Positions 45,271 to 56,554 of a DNA stretch of 64,000 nucleotides are shown here, in pieces (the stretch's first letter is position 1; each line of letters begins with the position of its first letter). The position numbers and the translations under genes were made by a program. The stretch is taken from positions 74,818,645 to 74,882,644 of the forward strand of contig OW121853.1 in the NCBI GenBank assembly GCA_933228895.1, given 5' to 3'. The notes under the pieces were generated by a model. The model was not told where the DNA came from and searched no databases. It saw nothing but the letters and a program-made list of their open reading frames with translations. Source of the DNA: Platycnemis pennipes. Taxonomy: Eukaryota; Arthropoda; Insecta; Odonata; Platycnemididae.

Positions 45271-45545
45271 CGAGGTTCGATTTCAGGCCCTGGCGGATTT
45301 TCCATTGGTGCACCGGTCCCTTGTGAGAGTTCAGTACTCCGTCCATCGGAGGGGACGTTAAGCCGTGGGACGTTAAGCCGTGGTCACCTTGGCGCCTTTC
45401 GTAAAGAGCAGGGTAATGCCGACGCCGGATTTCTCTCCACCCTTCCTCCGTTCCTCAAAATTTCCTAACTTTGCCCAGATACCCACCTATCCCTTATGGC
45501 GCAATTGGCCTTATTTGATAGTCGCCTCCCCCAAATAACTACTAC
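45215..45545 (+). mobile_element. SINE-A, best-preserved copy
   Basis: A box 'tggtggctagagtactgg' and B box 'gaggttcgatttcagg' form a clear tRNA-derived head. The body contains 'ggacgttaagccgtgg' duplicated in tandem, 'ttggcgcctttcgtaa' and 'gacgccgga'. It is the best reference copy for the family. Confidence 0.75.
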
Positions 45546-46745
45546 CACTACAATTTAATAATTATATTATATAATGCGGAAGAGCATGTTTCTTCTCTTT
45601 TTTCTGTAAGGCTTCATAATTGTGTCACAAATCCCAATATCTGTGACGCCACCCGCCAACCTTTCAAATGTGTTTCTCCCAAGATTAGAAAGCTTGAAGT
45701 TGAAAGTGACGCCAAGTGATGTATATTTTCACTATTTTTACGGTGGTAAAAAATGGCGTCATAGTGAAGTAGCACAGTCATCCCTGCCCTGTCAGAGTGG
45801 AGGGGAAGCGAGGCATAAAAGGGTGCGTGGTATATTAATGGAGTACGACGCAGGAGCTGGGTCGGAAAGTGGTCTAAAATATGCTACGCAATTTCCGGAA
45901 GGCCAGAGAAAAAAATATGACTTCGCAGAAGCGCGGTGGAGGGTCTGTTGCCACACGGCGATACACATCGGCTGGGATGTAGGACGTGAAATTGATATCG
46001 GAATGCATATCCGTAGGCGATATCACGCGATGTGTGGAGACGACATCTGATGCGATTGGATCGATGGGGTTTATCACCTTGCGTCACACATTGCGTCACG
46101 CCATATGCTGTAACATGCTTCAGGCCGGTAGTTCATAACCTTTACTTGCAGCTGCTGAAACCACTTCATTTTTTTAAAATTGCATTCTCGCCGCCATCTA
46201 GAAAAAACATGGAATGTTTAACCTATTTTGGAGAAGGAAAATTGGGCTCTCTGAACTAATAAAATATAATCTTACTTTACTTAAAAATACTATTTTGTTG
46301 CAATATGAATTTCGGGGCTGAGCTTAAAACCACAGAATGCGTCCACCAGGTTGCAGATAATGTGTCGACCTCTAGATATAGAGGTTAGCTGAGAGGTAAG
46401 CGAGTTTATTCGTCGAATAAGCAGTCGTGTATAAAAAGCGATAGGATTCCGAAGGGTATTGGTCTATCCCTGGGTAAGGTAGGCTCTTTAATACTGAACC
46501 TGTGAAGATGCTTTAACTTGGCGACTGTTGGCCGCAAACAATTGTGTATTTCATCACCCGGAGGAGAGGGCAGGGGCACTTATGAGTTAAGATGGAGACC
46601 ACAGTGATCAGTACAGCGACACTCATTTCTCTACAGATAGGGTGACATTTACTTTAAACGCTGTAGTACTGCGATGTGGAAGGCAAGGGGAAACCACCAA
46701 ATTATTATCCCGAGTAGTCGCAGCTGCTCCACTCTTTTCTTTTTG
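45546..46745. other. No gene identified; one 142-codon ORF
   Basis: The frame 45622-46050 begins with GTG rather than ATG and has no domain I recognise; another frame overlaps it on the opposite strand. The DNA around 45630-45800 ('gtgacgccacc', 'ggcgtcata') looks like an old repeat. Not called as coding. Confidence 0.4.
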
Positions 46746-46748
46746 TAA

Positions 46749-46840
46749 AGGAAACACGTAAATATGAACAAATTAGCTGATAGAAGAATTCAGTGGAGAG
46801 CTGCGTCAAACTATACTCAGGATTACTTCCTGATGATGAA
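46749..46840 (+). mobile_element. RTE-like LINE terminal scrap
   Basis: Translation gives HVNMNKLADRRIQWRAASN, then YTQDYF, matching the C terminus of the other RTE-like copies. About 90 bp only. Confidence 0.6.
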
Positions 46841-47164
46841 TCTGAATTTATTGATCTCTATTACCTATAAACAAATAATAGTTAATTTTTTTGTCGCTCT
46901 AACTATTCGATGAATGTTGAACGTTATATTTTTATCGTATTTTCTCGTGAAGAAGCTTATTACATCCCCAGGGTGGCGTCCATCCCTAGTTATGAATTGC
47001 TTTAATCGACATCACTTGATGTCCGAAGAAATTCGATACGAGATTGATACCTCGTGATATGCAGTATAATGCTATGCGCGATTTATGTAACAAGATTTCA
47101 CCTGATACCTAGCGATATGCATTATATAAAATTATTAAGTCAGACGGAATTAATCAAAGCTTTA

Positions 47165-47705
47165 GCGATATGATGGTAATTTCGCAGTGTGATGTCCAAA
47201 CCCGAATATCTCACAGCCTGAGTGGTTTAATTGAATGGAATGTACCGTAGGATGCATTCGCAGATGATTTGAGAAGCCAGCGGTCATCTTGGTAGGTAAG
47301 GTAACACTGGCTTCCTGTTCACGATAAGAATGGAGTTGATTTTGCACGCCGTAAAAACTTAAGAGTAGCAAGTTGATTAAAGATATACATTTTCAAAGTT
47401 CGTCAAACACACAATTATGTACTTCAAATTGGTAAAATTCGAACCAATTTTTTGATAAAATTGACTCCCAAGGGAATACGATGGATTTGCCTCCATAATA
47501 GGGAGGAATAGCCTTGTAGAGATTAAATGAAACTGTTACGATGAGCTTTGGGTTTTCATTTCATTGTTATTTATGTTTTAATACGCATAAAGTGTCAAAA
47601 GGAGGCAATAGAAAACGTAATGTTTTGTACGGAGTAGGTTGGGCCTTCCCAATCACCCCCCTTCTGGCTTCATTCTCACCCATAGGCTAGCATTCCAATG
47701 CCTCA
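47165..47705. repeat. Interspersed repeat X, copy 2
   Basis: Shares 'gttttgtacggagtagg', 'ttctggcttcattctcaccc' and 'ataggctagcat' with the copies at 31 and 57 kb. No coding. Confidence 0.6.
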
Positions 47706-47744
47706 TTACATTATAAACATTCTAACCTCCTTGATTACACCTCA

Positions 47745-48450
47745 CTAGTTTCCCAAGTACCCGCACCGCGTCGCCCCCATCTCATCAGGCGTATTGTCCG
47801 CGCGACACGTAGCTTCCGAGAGCCATCGACTTGAAACCGTTTCGCGGATGGCGACCGTCCGACTAAGCGACCGACACGGAAAGGCTAGCCGCTGCCAAGG
47901 GTGTCATTTATACATGCGCGCACGGTGTTATTATTTTTTTCTCTCCTTTCATTTTTATTTTTCCCCGGCGCCCCTTTTGTGCCGCGAGGGACTCTAAAGC
48001 GAGCCAGGGTAAAGAGGGAGGGAGCATGTCGGTCGACCCCGGTCCACCCTTTGATTTGGCGCCGTGCCCGGCCGGCTTAAATGTGAGGGGAAGGCAGGAG
48101 CGAAATGTGCAGCGTCGGGAACGTGTGTCCCTCAGCGCATACTCTTGGGTCCGCTCCCGCTTCCAAACACCCCTCGCGCTCTCGAGTGAGGGCCGCAAAC
48201 CTCGTTCTGCGCGGCGCGGATGGCTTTTGAGAGCGTGGTGGACTCGACACGGAATGCGTCGTGTGCATCGTTTCCCCCCCTCCCTCTTCCCTCCCCTTCC
48301 AACCCCCTCGTGGATGAAATTATCGCGGCGTCTCTCAAAACAAGCTCGCGCTTTCACGAAGCGGCTTTCCGGAAACCGCCGATCGATTGAAGTCCGGGTC
48401 CCTTCTCTCCTGACTCTTATGGTCGTTTCACACGATGCCTATTTCCGTAC
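47745..48450. other. CpG-rich island-like DNA with long opposed ORFs
   Basis: Dense CpG over about 700 bp stands out from the AT-rich surroundings. Open frames of 149 codons (minus, 48357-47908) and 151 codons (plus, 48026-48481) overlap; neither shows a domain, and low stop-codon density in GC-rich DNA explains both. It could be a promoter or first-exon region. Confidence 0.4.
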
Positions 48451-48750
48451 CAGAATCAAGCTACCAAAGTGTACTGTGTAAGGTTCGAATCGTGTTGATC
48501 GAAACATGTGTTTAATTCGTTTTTATGTTTTCGTAAATGTTGATGAGATACAGAAGAGGTGATAAAAATCAAGTATTTAGTTACAACAATAACTAGCGGT
48601 AGAATGTCCCTATTGGAAACATGAGAACGAATAGACAGAAGCAATAGAATTCCTGGTCTTTTAACGCAAAGTGTATACAAAAATAAACATTTAAGGCAGC
48701 ACACAATGATAAGAACTTATTAATCACTAATAAGACCAGTAGTTACTTGA
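48451..48750. other. No gene seen
   Basis: AT-rich spacer. Confidence 0.3.
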
Positions 48751-48754
48751 TTCA

Positions 48755-48980
48755 AGGATTACGAACTAGTCGCGAATACCGTAGCGGGGCACCCGCTGAA
48801 AAAGTGGATCAATCAGCTATAGTGCATTTTCAGCGGGTTTTTTAAGTTATTGCATGTACGGCAGGCCGATAACATCTTGTCCTTTAAAGTCTCATGTCCA
48901 AAACGGAAATCAGAGGGTCCGGGTTCGAATCCCAGTCGAGGTGGATTTTTTCCTAGGGGAAATTTCAGCTGCAGTGGTTA
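48755..48980 (+). mobile_element. SINE-B, sense copy
   Basis: Upstream block 'gaactagtcgcgaatacc' with 'gggcacccgctgaaaa', then a B box 'gggttcgaatcccagtcg' and 'aggtggattttttcct'. A hairpin 'acccgctgaaaa / ttttcagcgggt' (about 48790-48840) separates block and head. Confidence 0.65.
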
Positions 48981-48984
48981 TTTG

Positions 48985-50526
48985 GGTATGCGAAAACAGA
49001 AGAATCGCTAAGAGAAAACAAACAGATACAAAATAGCATAAATTATGGAATTATGTAAATTCAAGAAGGAAAAGTTACGAGATAGAGAGGGGAGTTAAAA
49101 GGTAAGTTAAAAGGTAAGAGTGGATTGTGAAATAGAATAAAATGGGGAACGGGTAGTGTATAAGAAGAGAATTGAATAGTTTTAGGGACAGAATTGGCTA
49201 CGATGGAATAGTAAACATATGCAGACATAAAATACCTGATGGAAGAAGAGGAATTTGAAGACCGAGAAAAGGTGAATAGAAAGTTGTAAATGGCAATAGA
49301 ACGGGCTACAAGCTGCGGATGAAATAAGACGAAGAAATAGTTTCTGGAAGCGGATAATGCGCCAAACTACGTCTAATCCGGTTGTTGCGTCATTATGAGT
49401 GATAAATCCGATACCAACGAAATACATTCGGGCCAAAGAGCTTTGCGTAAGAACCTTGTGTCTTAAATGAGCAACAGTTTTGAGGATAATCGTATGTGCT
49501 GATGTGCTCTTGCTAGCAATAAAATGGTCAATAAGTTGACTAGCAATGCTTATCCTTGATCTTCCTAACAATATAACGTTTCGTTTTTTATCAGTGTGAA
49601 TTGAAACTGATGGCACTCCTATCATCGTAAGGATTTTATGTACCATTTTTAGAGATCTTAATTCAGTCCTTAAATTCTCCACCCCGACTACGGCGAAGCG
49701 TTTTCCACTTTCCCTTTTCACCTAGGTTATAAATGTGAATGAACTTCAGTTATTTTCTAAATCCCTTGAAACTGTTTATGATTGTATATTTACTGTTGGC
49801 ATTAATAACTATTACCATTATGAAAATGGATATAGCGGAGTATTCGTTTTATGAAGTTTTTTCCAAGGATTATTAACTTTAAAATTTAGAGAGGAATATT
49901 TTTATACCTTACCGTCCACAGTCTCTTACGATTTGAATGTTTTTTCTATGGACCAGACATGGCTTATCTGCTTTTAATCAGTTTAAGAGTTTGGGATAAA
50001 TATATTCCGTATACCTATAAACGCAAATAAATGTACGCACCTTGGTACGCTTTTGATCATCGTACATAATCGAAGCATTGCTAAACGAGTCCTTATGTTG
50101 TTGCCATGACGAAGGCTCTTAATTAGTCTCGGAATACTTACTTAGTGAAACAGAGTCAGTAGATATGATTTTTTAGTATATTCATGCATAAATTTAGCGT
50201 TATTATTAATTTGATTAATCAATTATGACGTGTACACTCATCATAAGGTGTGTAGTTTAGACTATTCTTTTATGGCTTTCTAAGACTTAACGTTAGCGCA
50301 GGCATAGTTTGAATAGCATAAAAAATAATGAATCTAGCTTAAGCTTCGATTTACATGATTCTATGGCATTAACACAAAGTGCACACATACATCACAGAGT
50401 CAAAAACTTCTTCAGTGTTTTATGGAAATCCTTACAATGAAACCCTTACTCGACAGCTATATTTCGTAGGCATATACGTCTTTCTCTCTCTCTCGCTCTC
50501 TATGAGTAATTTGCAAATCATGGCGC
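48985..50526. other. No gene identified; one 179-codon ORF
   Basis: The minus-strand frame 49721-49182 is among the longest in the window but starts with GTG, has a hydrophobic C terminus from low-complexity DNA and no recognised domain. The rest is AT-rich with a (CT)n run near 50484. Confidence 0.4.
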
Positions 50527-50781
50527 ATGAGAAATGATTTCAGCTGTTACTCACTCGAGCGGGAATCGTCGCCTAACCTAACGCCGGAGAAAGCTTATGA
50601 ATATGGAATGAGTTATTTAGCATCCGATTCCCAGAGGGAATGGATGATGAGGGTTTGCGGACGCGAGTTGCGAGTTTCCGAAGGACTGCGCAGTGCGATC
50701 GTCATTTGGACCGAATCCGAATTCCGCATTTGCCGCCCCAAAGTTGACGCGGATAGGTTTCCAAGCGATAGCTCGGAATGA
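50527..50781 (+). CDS. Uncharacterised 84-codon ORF in GC-richer patch
   Basis: Starts with ATG and encodes a charged protein (MRNDFSCYSLERESSPNLTP, then REWMMRVCGRELRVSEGLRS). No domain, signal peptide or membrane segment is visible. Composition is richer in GC than the flanks. It could be an exon or chance. Confidence 0.2.
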   Translation: MRNDFSCYSLERESSPNLTPEKAYEYGMSYLASDSQREWMMRVCGRELRVSEGLRSAIVIWTESEFRICRPKVDADRFPSDSSE

Positions 50782-51010
50782 ATATTTTGCCCATTTATCA
50801 GTGGACTGTGGGCCGTCGCAAGTTATTCACAAGTGAATTATCGCGGAAGGAATTTGGAAAAACTTAAAAGAGTTGCATCGGCGGAAGAATTTTTGAGACG
50901 CGGTTTGGGCAAGAGTCTTGAGAAACGCTGCCTTCCTGTGTCTTATCTCACGCCTACGATGCCGAAAGCTAAGGCCGAGGTCTTCGACAACCTCGACCCA
51001 TCACTGGTAT
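50782..51010. other. Continuation of GC-richer patch
   Basis: A second frame (50833-51045) starts with a non-ATG codon and enters the duplicated segment; no domain. Confidence 0.25.
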
Positions 51011-51203
51011 TGAATAGGTATTACGAGTTAACTTTCGTGAATTGAGCGGAGTGAATTTCCAATTATGTATTTATAACAATAACAAAGTATATTTCAGCTT
51101 TTGTTGATGTTTTTTCTAAAGTCCAACTGAAAAGAAATTATAAACTCCACAGTCAAAATTTATCGATGTCTGATAATGATAACTTTTCAATTTTTTGATT
51201 CCA
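51011..51203. repeat. Duplicated 235-bp segment, copy 1 left part
   Basis: Starts 'tgaataggtattacgagtt' and continues to 'ttttttgattcca'. It is the same sequence as 54678-54864, interrupted here by the CAGGGTG element; the rest follows at 54135-54186. Confidence 0.85.
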
Positions 51204-51589
51204 CAGGGTGTCCACTGACCGGGAAAACCTGGAAAATCGGGAATTATTCGTGAATTTTCAATGCAGGGAATTGTTCGTGGATTATTCGTGATTTTCTGGT
51301 CTGAGTCGGGAATTTTAAAAATTCTTAATTCAAGACCAAAAGTCACTTATTTTATAAATAGGATAAATAACGATGACTTTCAGATATGGATTTGCCATTG
51401 GTATGAATGAATAAATAAACGACGGAAAAGTAGTTAGGCTCAATGTATCGTCAGCGCTGTGTGGATCGGAGACGTTCAACTGTTCGACTGTCGAACGGAT
51501 GCCTTCAGCGTCACGTCAAGTGCTCTTTGTTCTCATTCATTGCACATCGGACTAAGCCCATGATACGCAAACATATGCCTAACGTGTAG

Positions 51590-51926
51590 TGATGGCCGGA
51601 TCGGATCCGTCGGATCCAAAGATCCACGGATCTTTCATTTTACTCGGTTCCGGATTCGGATCCAAAGACACGGTATAAAATCGGATCCGGATCGTAGATT
51701 TTAAATTTTCGCGGCTTAGCGATCGAAGTGCCCCATGAATGGGATGTAGGTGCGGTAGATATTGACAAGAAGAGGATGCGTAACTCAGGTCACGAAATTA
51801 GATGAAAATGTTCCCGTGCAACTAGAAGTAAAATAAAGAAATATGACTTTTCCCCATTACCCCGGTATCGCGGGAAAAATTACGTAGGATGTCACGCGGG
51901 TAGCCTACATTCGCCGGGGGTCAGGC
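51590..51926. repeat. Repeat Y with GGATCC-rich end, copy 1
   Basis: Starts 'tagtgatggccggatcgg', reminiscent of TAGNGATG hAT MITE ends, then 'cggatcc' repeats, and ends near 'gcctacattcgcc'. Copy 2 lies at 52083-52403 in the same orientation. Confidence 0.65.
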
Positions 51927-52082
51927 GGACCACGAGAGCTAGTTTACTGTGCGAAGTTTTCTTTCAGTCATTGCATCGAAAATGTTATCATCTTCAATTT
52001 CAAACCATTACATCTGAATACTCTCTCGATTATACTTTTGTTGTTTAAATTAGATTTACAAATGTACCATTAATAAATTAAG

Positions 52083-52403
52083 GATGGTCGGATTGGATCC
52101 ACGGGTCTTTTATTTCATTCGCTACTGAAATCACATCCGAAGACAGTAAAAATTCAGATCCGGATCGGAGATTTTAAATTTCTCGGCTTAGTGATCGATG
52201 CGCCCCGCGAATGGAATGTACGTACGTATGGTAGATACTGACAACGAGAGGTTGTGTAACTTGGTCACGAAATGAGAAGATTTTTTCCGTGCCACAAAAA
52301 CAAAATAAAAAAATACTCGTCGTGATTTTTTTTCTCCATAGGCCCGGATGCGCGAGAAAAAAAATAAAGCCGAATGCCACGCGGGTCGCCTACATTCGCC
52401 AGA
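52083..52403. repeat. Repeat Y, copy 2
   Basis: Matches copy 1 through 'gatccggatcg', 'tcggcttagtgatcga', 'cacgaaat' and 'gtcgcctacattcgcc'. About 150 bp separate the copies. Confidence 0.65.
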
Positions 52404-52414
52404 TTCCCGTGAAC

Positions 52415-52530
52415 CTATGATAGCGTAGTTGTTAAAAATGAGGACTAGTGTACTGCAGGTCGCGAGTTCGATCCTTAACACTGCCTAGGAATACAGGCTT
52501 TGCTGTATTCCTAGGGCAATGCAAATAGGC
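52415..52530 (+). mobile_element. SINE tRNA-like head with hairpin tail
   Basis: A-box-like 'gatagcgtagttgttaa', B-box-like 'gcgagttcgatcc' (52461-52473), then an inverted repeat 'cctaggaatacag / ctgtattcctagg' (52482-52514). Confidence 0.5.
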
Positions 52531-54134
52531 AGTTAAAAAAAGTAGATTATCAGAAATTTCATGTGAATTTATAATTTAAAAAATAATAAAATTTGGCGTT
52601 AGTGAAAGGATTGGTAAAATTTTTTATTGCAGAATTAAATCGTGTAATCATTATGTTAACTTTACAATGTATTTTTGAGTGACGCATTTGTAAATGTAGT
52701 TTAAACGATAGAAGTACAAAAAGGTCAATATCCACACAAAAAGGTTGGAAATGAAGGATGATAAACTTTTTGATTCAATGGCTGAAAGAAAAATTTTAAA
52801 CAGCGATAAGAATCTTCATTACCTGCAGTCCACTACCCCACTCTGCTATTGTCGGCTTACCTGATTTAGGAGAATACATTCTCCCCACATGTCATTCTAC
52901 TTATTTCTTGCAAACCCTCTTGATTTTCTCCTTCGCATGCCCACTTTTCAGAAAGAGTTAAAAATAGGGATCTGTCGATTCTTGATACCACCAATTCTTG
53001 TGGTATCAAGATCAGGTAAATGGGGAAAAAATCCGAGACTTTTTTAAAATTTTGTTTATAGTAGCATGAAGAAATGCTAATTTCATTTCAAGATCAGAGT
53101 TACACAACCTCTTCTTGGTAGAAGAAAATTCTCAAATTTCATTTCAAAGGTTATTGTTAATAAGACATTGCAAAATTACTAGTTTAGCAGCTTGAAATAT
53201 TCTATAATCATTTTTTCGTCTTAAAAATGGAATCCCCGGATATTCCATAAATGGGATCTCTTGGCCGCATTAAAATTGTTTTTGTTTCTAAAAAAGAATT
53301 TGAAAGCATTCAAGGATTTGATTAATAATTGGAAAATAATTCCTTTATTAATGAAAATGAACTTATAATGTTTCTTTTAACTGCACATTTGATGTGATCG
53401 GATACGTTACTGTAAGTACAATGTAAGTTGGCTTTCTGGTAGGCTTTGCAATATATTTTTTACAAACTTTTGTGTAATTGTTTGAGAAATCTAATTGCTG
53501 ATGTTTGTTAGATATATTCAGGATGCGCTTACTTGAATTAGGATTTTTATTACATTAATTTTTGATAGAAAAAGATGGTGTAGGACACTAAAGACGGTTA
53601 TGATTTCACTTTTTTCTATATAGTCTACCGGTACAAAAATGTTACATAATGGTTCTGAGTGAGCAGAAAATTGAGGCTTTGAAACTTAAAATGGAAAAGC
53701 ATGGCAAAAAATATTAACATAGAAAATCATCATTCCAAGAACAGTGGTTGAATGCTGAAGACTTTAGCCAGTGGGTTCTTTAAGTTTCTCTTGTAGAAGA
53801 ATTTGTAATTTCTCATGAAAATGCTAATTTAGAAAGAGGGTGTTCAATCAAAAAGTAGTTTATCTTTCCTAACCAACAAAGAGAGTCTCTTACTACCAAT
53901 AAAACTACATATTTAATTACTTTAATATATCAATTATTTCTTATTTAATTACTTTATCTATATTATGATATGGGTTGAACTACAAAAAATCCATATTCTA
54001 CATAGAACTTGAAAAAAATCACTTTTGACTTGTACAAGAACCGCGATATATTAGCCTGGAAATTTTTATAAATTTAGCCTTGAAAACCTTGAATTATGCT
54101 TGAATTTTATATTTTGACTTTAGTGGACACCCTG
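52531..54134. other. Interior of 2.9-kb element, no gene
   Basis: Very AT-rich with no frame above background. A short hairpin 'cttgataccacc' lies near 52980-53010. Confidence 0.4.
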
Positions 54135-54186
54135 TTCCAGTAAAATACTTTTTATCGCATTTTCAATAGCCTATTAAGGTGTCGAC
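54135..54186. repeat. Duplicated segment, copy 1 right part
   Basis: Continues copy 1 after the insertion, 'ttccagtaaaatacttttta' to 'gtgtcgac'. Confidence 0.8.
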
Positions 54187-54677
54187 GTATGTGGAGAGGC
54201 TGGTTTCTGCCATATTTGCCACCGAAATAACTGTTGGAAATACTTTGGCGATGAACATCCAACAACGTTGATTTTCAAGATGAAGGAGAAATTGGCACTG
54301 CCTATGGCATTGAGGGGTAGGAAGACATTACTTCGAGAGAAGTAATGGTAAATAAGTGGGTGGAGGGTTATTTAGCAACCCACTAGAAAAAATAGTTTTA
54401 TTCACCATATTTTTATTGCATCAATCTGATAAATATTTAAGTCCATTGACACTGCCTGTATTTATTTCCTGCTTGTGCTCAGTTAATAGTGTGGTTTTTC
54501 CAATAGGAGAATTTATAAATACATCGCCATATCGCATACGAATCGTCCGACTCAAAAAAACTAAGTCATTATTTAGTGTAAAGCTATTCAGAAAAATATC
54601 TATTTGTTCTTCGGTGACGTTGGTTATTTTTTTGAGAGTATCCAACTGCTATAAAAAGTTATTGATTGTGTTTTCTG
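54187..54677. other. No gene; one 118-codon ORF
   Basis: The frame 54356-54712 lacks an ATG start and a domain, and ends inside the duplicated segment. Confidence 0.3.
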
Positions 54678-54911
54678 TGAATAGGTATTACGAGTTAACT
54701 TTCGTGAATTGAGCGGAGTGAATTTCCAATGATTTATAACAATAACGAAGTATATTTCTGCTTTAATTGATGTTTTTTCTAAAGTCCAATTGAAGAGAAA
54801 TTATAAAATCCACAGTCAAAATTTATCGATGTCTGATAATGATAACTTCAATTTTTTGATTCCAGTAAAATACTTTTTATTGCATTTTCAATAGCCTATT
54901 AAGGCGTCGAC
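54678..54911. repeat. Duplicated segment, copy 2 (uninterrupted)
   Basis: Same orientation as copy 1, with a few substitutions and small indels. It ends at 'gcgtcgac'. It serves as the empty-site reference for the 2.9-kb element. Confidence 0.85.
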
Positions 54912-55867
54912 ATCCTAGAAATTGCAGTCGATATCAATGACTGGAGTGGGTGATAAAGCTGTTATCACACTGTGCTGAAGAATTGATTTCTTGCGGCACA
55001 CTCCTTTATTTTTTTCATTATGGTGTAATGAAAATTAAACTGAAGAAATATTCTACTTATTTCTTTAAAACCCCAGTAAACGTTCCTGATTGCTGGTGTA
55101 CGAATTTGTCCTGAAGTATTTATCACTTGCGGAATGCGTTGAAGGACGAGAAATATATCGTTCAATGATGTGCGGTCTGAATGGAAGTATGAGGAAATAT
55201 TTTCCGTCCGATGGGCCACGTAACGTAACCATTTATTTCGAGGAAATTATCCTCCATTGCTGCAGTGAACCGACTCTCCGTTTCAAGATGAGCTATAAAT
55301 AAGTGCCAGGATACCATAAAATCATCTATGGCAAAGATAGATCCTCGCGTCTTGTCGGAAAAAAATTAAGTACCTTGATGATGGTTGTGGGATGATGATA
55401 AATTGGCTTAACTTATACTGGTACGTCCTTTTTACGTGCGTCTCACCTGTGGATTAGGGACGTCTCCCGAAATCCCTTGGTCTAGCTCGCCTTGCCAACT
55501 TCCAGAGAAGAACTTTTCCTCCGGAGTTTGCGGGATTAAATCTTCTCGCGGTCGATGGAGAGAATGGATAAAAAAAAAGCAGTCGCCGAGGGAAACTGGA
55601 GACGTGATGCTCACTTTTTCCTTGGAAAAAAATTTGTCTCGGGGATTGGAAAAACGGCAAAAAAAATGAAGATGGATGAGTCGGGAAATGCCCAAATTCC
55701 TGAGGTGAAAATTCTTAGCGCAGCCTTGCCACAAAAGCAGGATCAACTGCTGCCCTCCGGTACAATTTTCTCTCACGCTTGAGCTTAAATCTTTCGAGAT
55801 TCACACTTCTCGAAAATGCTTATGCGTCAGTTACCAATTATTATATGTGAAAATGATGCGAGCTTCT
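54912..55867. other. No gene seen
   Basis: ORFs of 68-114 codons overlap on both strands around 55430-55780 without domains. Confidence 0.35.
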
Positions 55868-56285
55868 AATTTGGCTTAAATGAAGATGTCCGAAGACTAG
55901 AAAATCCAAATGCCAAATTAATTCTGGAAAAACGATATCTTCGAAACCGGTTTCTCGATTGTCAACGGCAATCATCAACGGGGAGAGCAAGGCAAAACAG
56001 GTCAGAACCTGTCGGAAGCCAAGCGGAGAGTTGACTCTAGTCTAGACATTTCTAGAAGACTAAGAGTTGACTCTCCGCTTGGCTTCCGACAGGTTCTGAC
56101 CTGTTTTGCCTGGCTCTCCCCGTCGATGATTGCCTTTGACAATCGAAAAACCGGTTTCGAAGATATCGTTTTTCCAGAATTAATTTGGCATTTGGATTTT
56201 CTAGTCTTCGGACATCTTCATTTAAGCCAAATAATTTCCATAATTAATTTGGCATTTGAATTTTCTAGTCTTCGGACATCTTCAA
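55868..56285. mobile_element. Foldback element 5, largest
   Basis: Arms of about 175 bp (55868-56043 and 56057-56232) pair closely. A direct repeat of the outer right arm follows (about 56232-56285, 'tttggcatttgaattttcta'). Each arm holds 'gattg...caatcga.aaacc', the same stem-then-GAAACC order as the hammerhead-like motif, and 'tgatgattg', but stem I is not supported. No target duplication found. Confidence 0.7.
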
Positions 56286-56289
56286 GTAT

Positions 56290-56554
56290 TATATGTATTT
56301 ATTTTTTTTGCGCGAAGCGATGACCGTAAAATGAAAAAAAAACATTGCAAGCCAATCATGTATCCTAGTCATTGTCTGTTCACTATCAGGAATTGAGTGA
56401 GCGTTTTTGGGTTCCAAGGTTTCCAAGGTGAGTTAGGTGGCAGGTGTAGGGAAATTATATCCTCAACATCCCATGATTTAACTGGTTAAAGCAGATTTAG
56501 TATTTTGGGTATTTGGTACGTACTTGAGAACTGCGCACTATAGATATTAGAACT
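56290..56554. other. No gene seen
   Basis: Short spacer without recognised features. Confidence 0.3.

Larger units (their letters stand above)
51204..54134. mobile_element. hAT-like element with CAGGGTGTCCACT ends, 2.9 kb
   Basis: Perfect 13-bp inverted ends CAGGGTGTCCACT and a 5-bp duplication 'ttcca' (51199-51203 and 54135-54139). The empty site is preserved at 54860-54864, confirming the boundaries. A 5-bp duplication suggests a hAT5-type member; if one more A/T belongs to the ends, the duplication is 3 bp. No intact transposase. The interior holds two direct copies of another repeat and a SINE head. Confidence 0.75.

Noticed and set aside
45622..46050. 142-codon plus-strand ORF
   Set aside because: Non-ATG start, no domain, and the first part looks like an old repeat.
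47908..48481. Opposed ORFs of about 150 codons
   Set aside because: They overlap on opposite strands in CpG-rich DNA where stop codons are rare; neither shows a domain.
49182..49721. 179-codon minus-strand ORF, second-longest frame in the window
   Set aside because: It starts with GTG, not ATG, has no recognised domain, and its C-terminal part is a low-complexity hydrophobic translation of T-rich DNA.
51011..54911. The 235-bp direct repeats as LTRs of a retrotransposon
   Set aside because: They do not begin TG and end CA, no primer-binding site or gag-pol is between them, and the intervening DNA is mostly a DNA transposon with its own ends.
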